NCBI GenBank assembly: GCA_050014415.1
Contig: JBEKDJ010000214.1
Span: 1-8,065, forward strand
Direction: 5' to 3'
Source: JBEKDJ01 sp050014415
GTDB taxonomy: Bacteria > Desulfobacterota > BSN033 > UBA1163
Length of the DNA stretch: 8,065 nucleotides
Below the pieces are notes generated by a model. That model saw nothing but the letters and a program-made list of their open reading frames with translations, ran no database searches and was not told the origin of the DNA. Below, in pieces: positions 6,511 to 8,065 of the stretch (positions are counted from its first letter, which is position 1; every line of letters begins with the position of its first letter). The position numbers were made by a program, and so were the translations under genes.

Positions 6511-6735
6511 GTGAAACCGATCATGCTTATTGGTATTGTTTTAATCGTCCTCGGGGTAGTAGCTCTTGCCTACCAGGGCATTACTTACACAAGCCGCGAG
6601 AAGATCATTGATATTGGCCCCATCCAAGCTACCCATGAGACCAAGAAGACCATCCCGTTGTCACCCATTTTGGGTGGCTTTGCGCTTGCAGGCGGAATTG
6701 TGTTGGTCATCATTGGAATTGGAGCCAAAAAATAA
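6511..6735 (+). CDS. DUF3185-family small membrane protein
   Basis: The 74-residue product has two membrane helices (about 4-22 and 51-70) around a polar loop with ITYTSREKIIDIGPIQATHE and KKTIPLSP, the usual DUF3185 layout. The GTG at 6511 is taken as start because AAGGAG (6495-6500) is suitably placed and family members usually begin with a short polar K/R-P-I segment. The ATG at 6523 would cut the first helix and lies far from the ribosome binding site. Function is unknown; the family commonly accompanies BON-domain and lmo0937-like genes. The start region follows directly on the lmo0937-like remnant. Confidence 0.85.
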   Translation: MKPIMLIGIVLIVLGVVALAYQGITYTSREKIIDIGPIQATHETKKTIPLSPILGGFALAGGIVLVIIGIGAKK

Positions 6736-6789
6736 ACCCTGACAATTTAGGTCTGATAAAGCATCAGGAAAAGACAAAGGAGGGATTTT

Positions 6790-7350
6790 ATGAAAAAGAT
6801 ACTGTTTCTGGTCGTTGTTCCGGTGATGATGGCAGTTCTGATACAATGTGTTTCGGCTCCTCAGAGGTGGCCGGCATATGAAAGAAGGACTGAGGATCGA
6901 ATTTTTTTGCTTCAACAGGGGATTGGCAACGGGTTGGCATCGGGTGAACTCACCCCTAATGAGGCTCAGAATCTTCTGGCGAAACTTGAGAATATCCGAA
7001 GGGATTATATGGTGTTGAGGGAAAGAAGGACCACGGCGGAGGAATGGGACCCCCTTCTTGGGAGGCTGGACGATCTGGAGAGGGAGATTAACAGGGTGCG
7101 CGCCCAACCTTCAAGAATCGATGAGACAAGAATCGAGGATCGGATGATCGCGCTCCAGAGGAGGCTCGATGAGGGGATAACGGCCGGAAGATTGACGCGT
7201 GTCCAGGGAAGGGAATTTCAATTAAGATTGGATGCCATCCGAAGGGAATTTTTGCAACAGATAAAAGACCGACCCTTCACCCAAGAGGAAAAAGGAGATA
7301 TTTCCAGCCGCCTTGATTCACTTGAAAGGGATATAAACAGGGTTTGGTAA
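6790..7350 (+). CDS. Two-repeat coiled lipoprotein of unknown function
   Basis: This 186-residue protein has a basic, hydrophobic N-terminus and a Cys20 that could be lipidated, but the residue before it is Gln (VLIQC), which is atypical for a lipobox. The mature part consists of two ungapped copies of a charged helical unit, offset by exactly 81 residues (about 33-104 and 114-185). Matching elements are EDRIFLLQQ/EDRMIALQR, GLASGELT/GITAGRLT, LENIRRDY/LDAIRREF and LDDLEREINRV/LDSLERDINRV. The helices likely form a coiled or bundled domain in the periplasm. AAAGGAGGG precedes the ATG at ideal spacing. The 3' end of this gene is duplicated in broken form at about 5238-5300. I do not recognise a named family. 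Confidence 0.8.
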   Translation: MKKILFLVVVPVMMAVLIQCVSAPQRWPAYERRTEDRIFLLQQGIGNGLASGELTPNEAQNLLAKLENIRRDYMVLRERRTTAEEWDPLLGRLDDLEREINRVRAQPSRIDETRIEDRMIALQRRLDEGITAGRLTRVQGREFQLRLDAIRREFLQQIKDRPFTQEEKGDISSRLDSLERDINRVW

Positions 7351-7431
7351 AACGCACAGACCCCCCCCATCGTAGCCCATGAATTGGGGAAATCTCGGCT
7401 CATACAGAGCTTAGAAAGGAGGCCAGATGAC

Positions 7432-7566
7432 ATGCATTTCAATATGTTGGCACATCCAGTGATTTCTGTAATCGCGGGGATATTGATTCTCCTTGTCCCG
7501 AGACTATTGAGTTATATCGTTGCCATCTATCTCATTATAACTGGCATTCTCGGGTTGGTCCGCTGA
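7432..7566 (+). CDS. DUF3096-family small membrane protein
   Basis: The 44-residue product, MHFNMLAHPVISVIAGILIL then LVPRLLSYIVAIYLIITGIL and GLVR, has two tightly spaced membrane helices with a central Pro-Arg. This matches the DUF3096 pattern. The ATG at 7432 sits 10 bases after AAGGAGG (7415-7421). A TTG further upstream in the same frame (7384) would give a non-family polar extension and is rejected. The leader, including the ribosome binding site, is shared with the duplicated remnant at 5302-5374, which has lost this gene. Function unknown; it was probably co-transcribed with the lipoprotein gene 81 bases upstream. Confidence 0.85.
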   Translation: MHFNMLAHPVISVIAGILILLVPRLLSYIVAIYLIITGILGLVR

Positions 7567-7759
7567 TTGGCACGCGAATCTATTATTGCCAAAAGATTAT
7601 CATTTCAGTGGTAAGGAGAATAAGGGGATATCGCTCGCAGTAGGTGACTGGACTTATCTCCGATAGAAGAAAAAAAAGGGAAGAAGGGAGGAAGAAAATA
7701 GATAAGACAGGAAGGAAAAGAATGGAAAACAAATATCAATGTAAAGGGAGGATACTGCA

Positions 7760-8065
7760 ATGAGAACGAAATTGATTTTGTTAGGGAGTTTTCTACTTTT
7801 TGTGATGGTTGGGTGTGCCTCAAGTAGCTATTTCGGCGTCCCCAGCAAGGCTATTGGTGTTCCAGATGAATTCGGGCAGACAGAGGCAGTCATTGCGAGC
7901 GCCGAGAATTCCGAGGGTGCGAAGTACTGCCCGGAAAAGATCGCCAGAGCCAAGGCACTAGCTAAAGAAGGCGTAGAGACCTATTGGGCTTGTCATACCG
8001 CAGAGGGTATGGATCTTCTAGCCCAGGCCCGGAAACTGGCTAAAGAGGCGGAATCCTGTCAGCCG
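7760..8065 (+). CDS. N-terminal part of a lipoprotein, probably OmpA-type (runs off the window)
   Basis: A frame beginning with ATG at 7760, after AAAGGGAGG, stays open to the end of the window (102 codons). It starts with a signal sequence ending in VMVGC (Cys19 likely lipidated). A helical region follows with EAVIASAENSEGAKYCPEKI, then AKALAKEGVETYWACHTAEG and a further helix, LLAQARKLAKEAESCQP. Cysteines 57, 78 and 100 are spaced as in a lipoprotein type I recall, in which this helical stalk is followed by a Pro/Ala linker and a C-terminal OmpA peptidoglycan-binding domain. The OmpA part, if present, lies beyond the edge and cannot be confirmed here. It would anchor the outer membrane to the cell wall. 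Confidence 0.8.
   Translation, partial: MRTKLILLGSFLLFVMVGCASSSYFGVPSKAIGVPDEFGQTEAVIASAENSEGAKYCPEKIARAKALAKEGVETYWACHTAEGMDLLAQARKLAKEAESCQP

Noticed and set aside
6753..6767. Small hairpin CTGAT-AAAGC-ATCAG after the DUF3185 gene as a terminator
   Set aside because: A 5-bp A/T-containing stem with no T-run. It lies close to the next ribosome binding site and is more likely incidental.
7566..7594. TTGGCACG...TATTATTGCC as a second sigma-54 promoter or terminator
   Set aside because: The GG and GC elements are too far apart for sigma-54 (well over 12 bases), and the TTGGCA/TGCCAA stem has no T-run.
7605..7823. Minus-strand open frame over the purine-rich stretch before the last lipoprotein
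   Set aside because: It arises from the A/G-rich + strand (Phe/Ser/Pro-rich translation), overlaps the real lipoprotein start, and has no supporting signal.

Overview
The window looks like a chromosomal piece from an uncultured Gram-negative bacterium, most likely from the deltaproteobacterial (Desulfobacterota) or Nitrospirota-type lineages. That is an inference from the NtrC-family activator, the several lipoproteins with lipobox-like signals, and a run of very small membrane proteins (DUF3309, lmo0937-like, DUF3185, DUF3096) that are common in those groups. No rRNA, tRNA, CRISPR array, transposase or phage gene was seen. All intact genes after position 500 are on the + strand.

Layout. 1-83: possible tail and terminator of a + strand gene lying off the window. 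84-326 (-): a stub matching only the N-terminal third of a ZIP-family metal transporter. 400-520: a divergent intergenic region with plausible promoters both ways. 527-3784: a tightly overlapping three-gene signalling operon, made of a soluble PAS histidine kinase, a single-domain receiver, and a receiver / coiled-coil / AAA+ sigma-54 activator / Fis-type HTH protein. 3785-3969: an intergenic region with a long inverted repeat (3810-3843) and, overlapping an N-terminally extended reading frame, a near-consensus -24/-12 sigma-54 promoter (3942-3957). 3970-4817: a compact cassette of four small proteins (ABM-like monooxygenase, four-cysteine zinc ribbon, CxxCxGxG zinc finger, 60-aa unknown), mostly overlapping or nearly so. 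4880-5109: a Cys-containing small gene apparently broken by loss of one A in an A6 run. 5039-8065: a stress/envelope-type block of DUF3309, lmo0937-like protein, BON lipoprotein, DUF3185, a two-repeat lipoprotein, DUF3096, and the start of a further lipoprotein that runs off the edge. Two gene remnants lie among them.

How it may work together (inference). The kinase can phosphorylate the free receiver and/or the activator's receiver. The activator would bind an upstream dyad and switch on the sigma-54 promoter about 160 bp behind its own stop codon, linking the signalling operon to the small Cys-rich cassette. The block after 5 kb shows segmental duplication and decay: a remnant of the two-repeat lipoprotein gene end sits at about 5238-5374, and a frameshifted second copy of the lmo0937-like gene sits at about 6352-6477.
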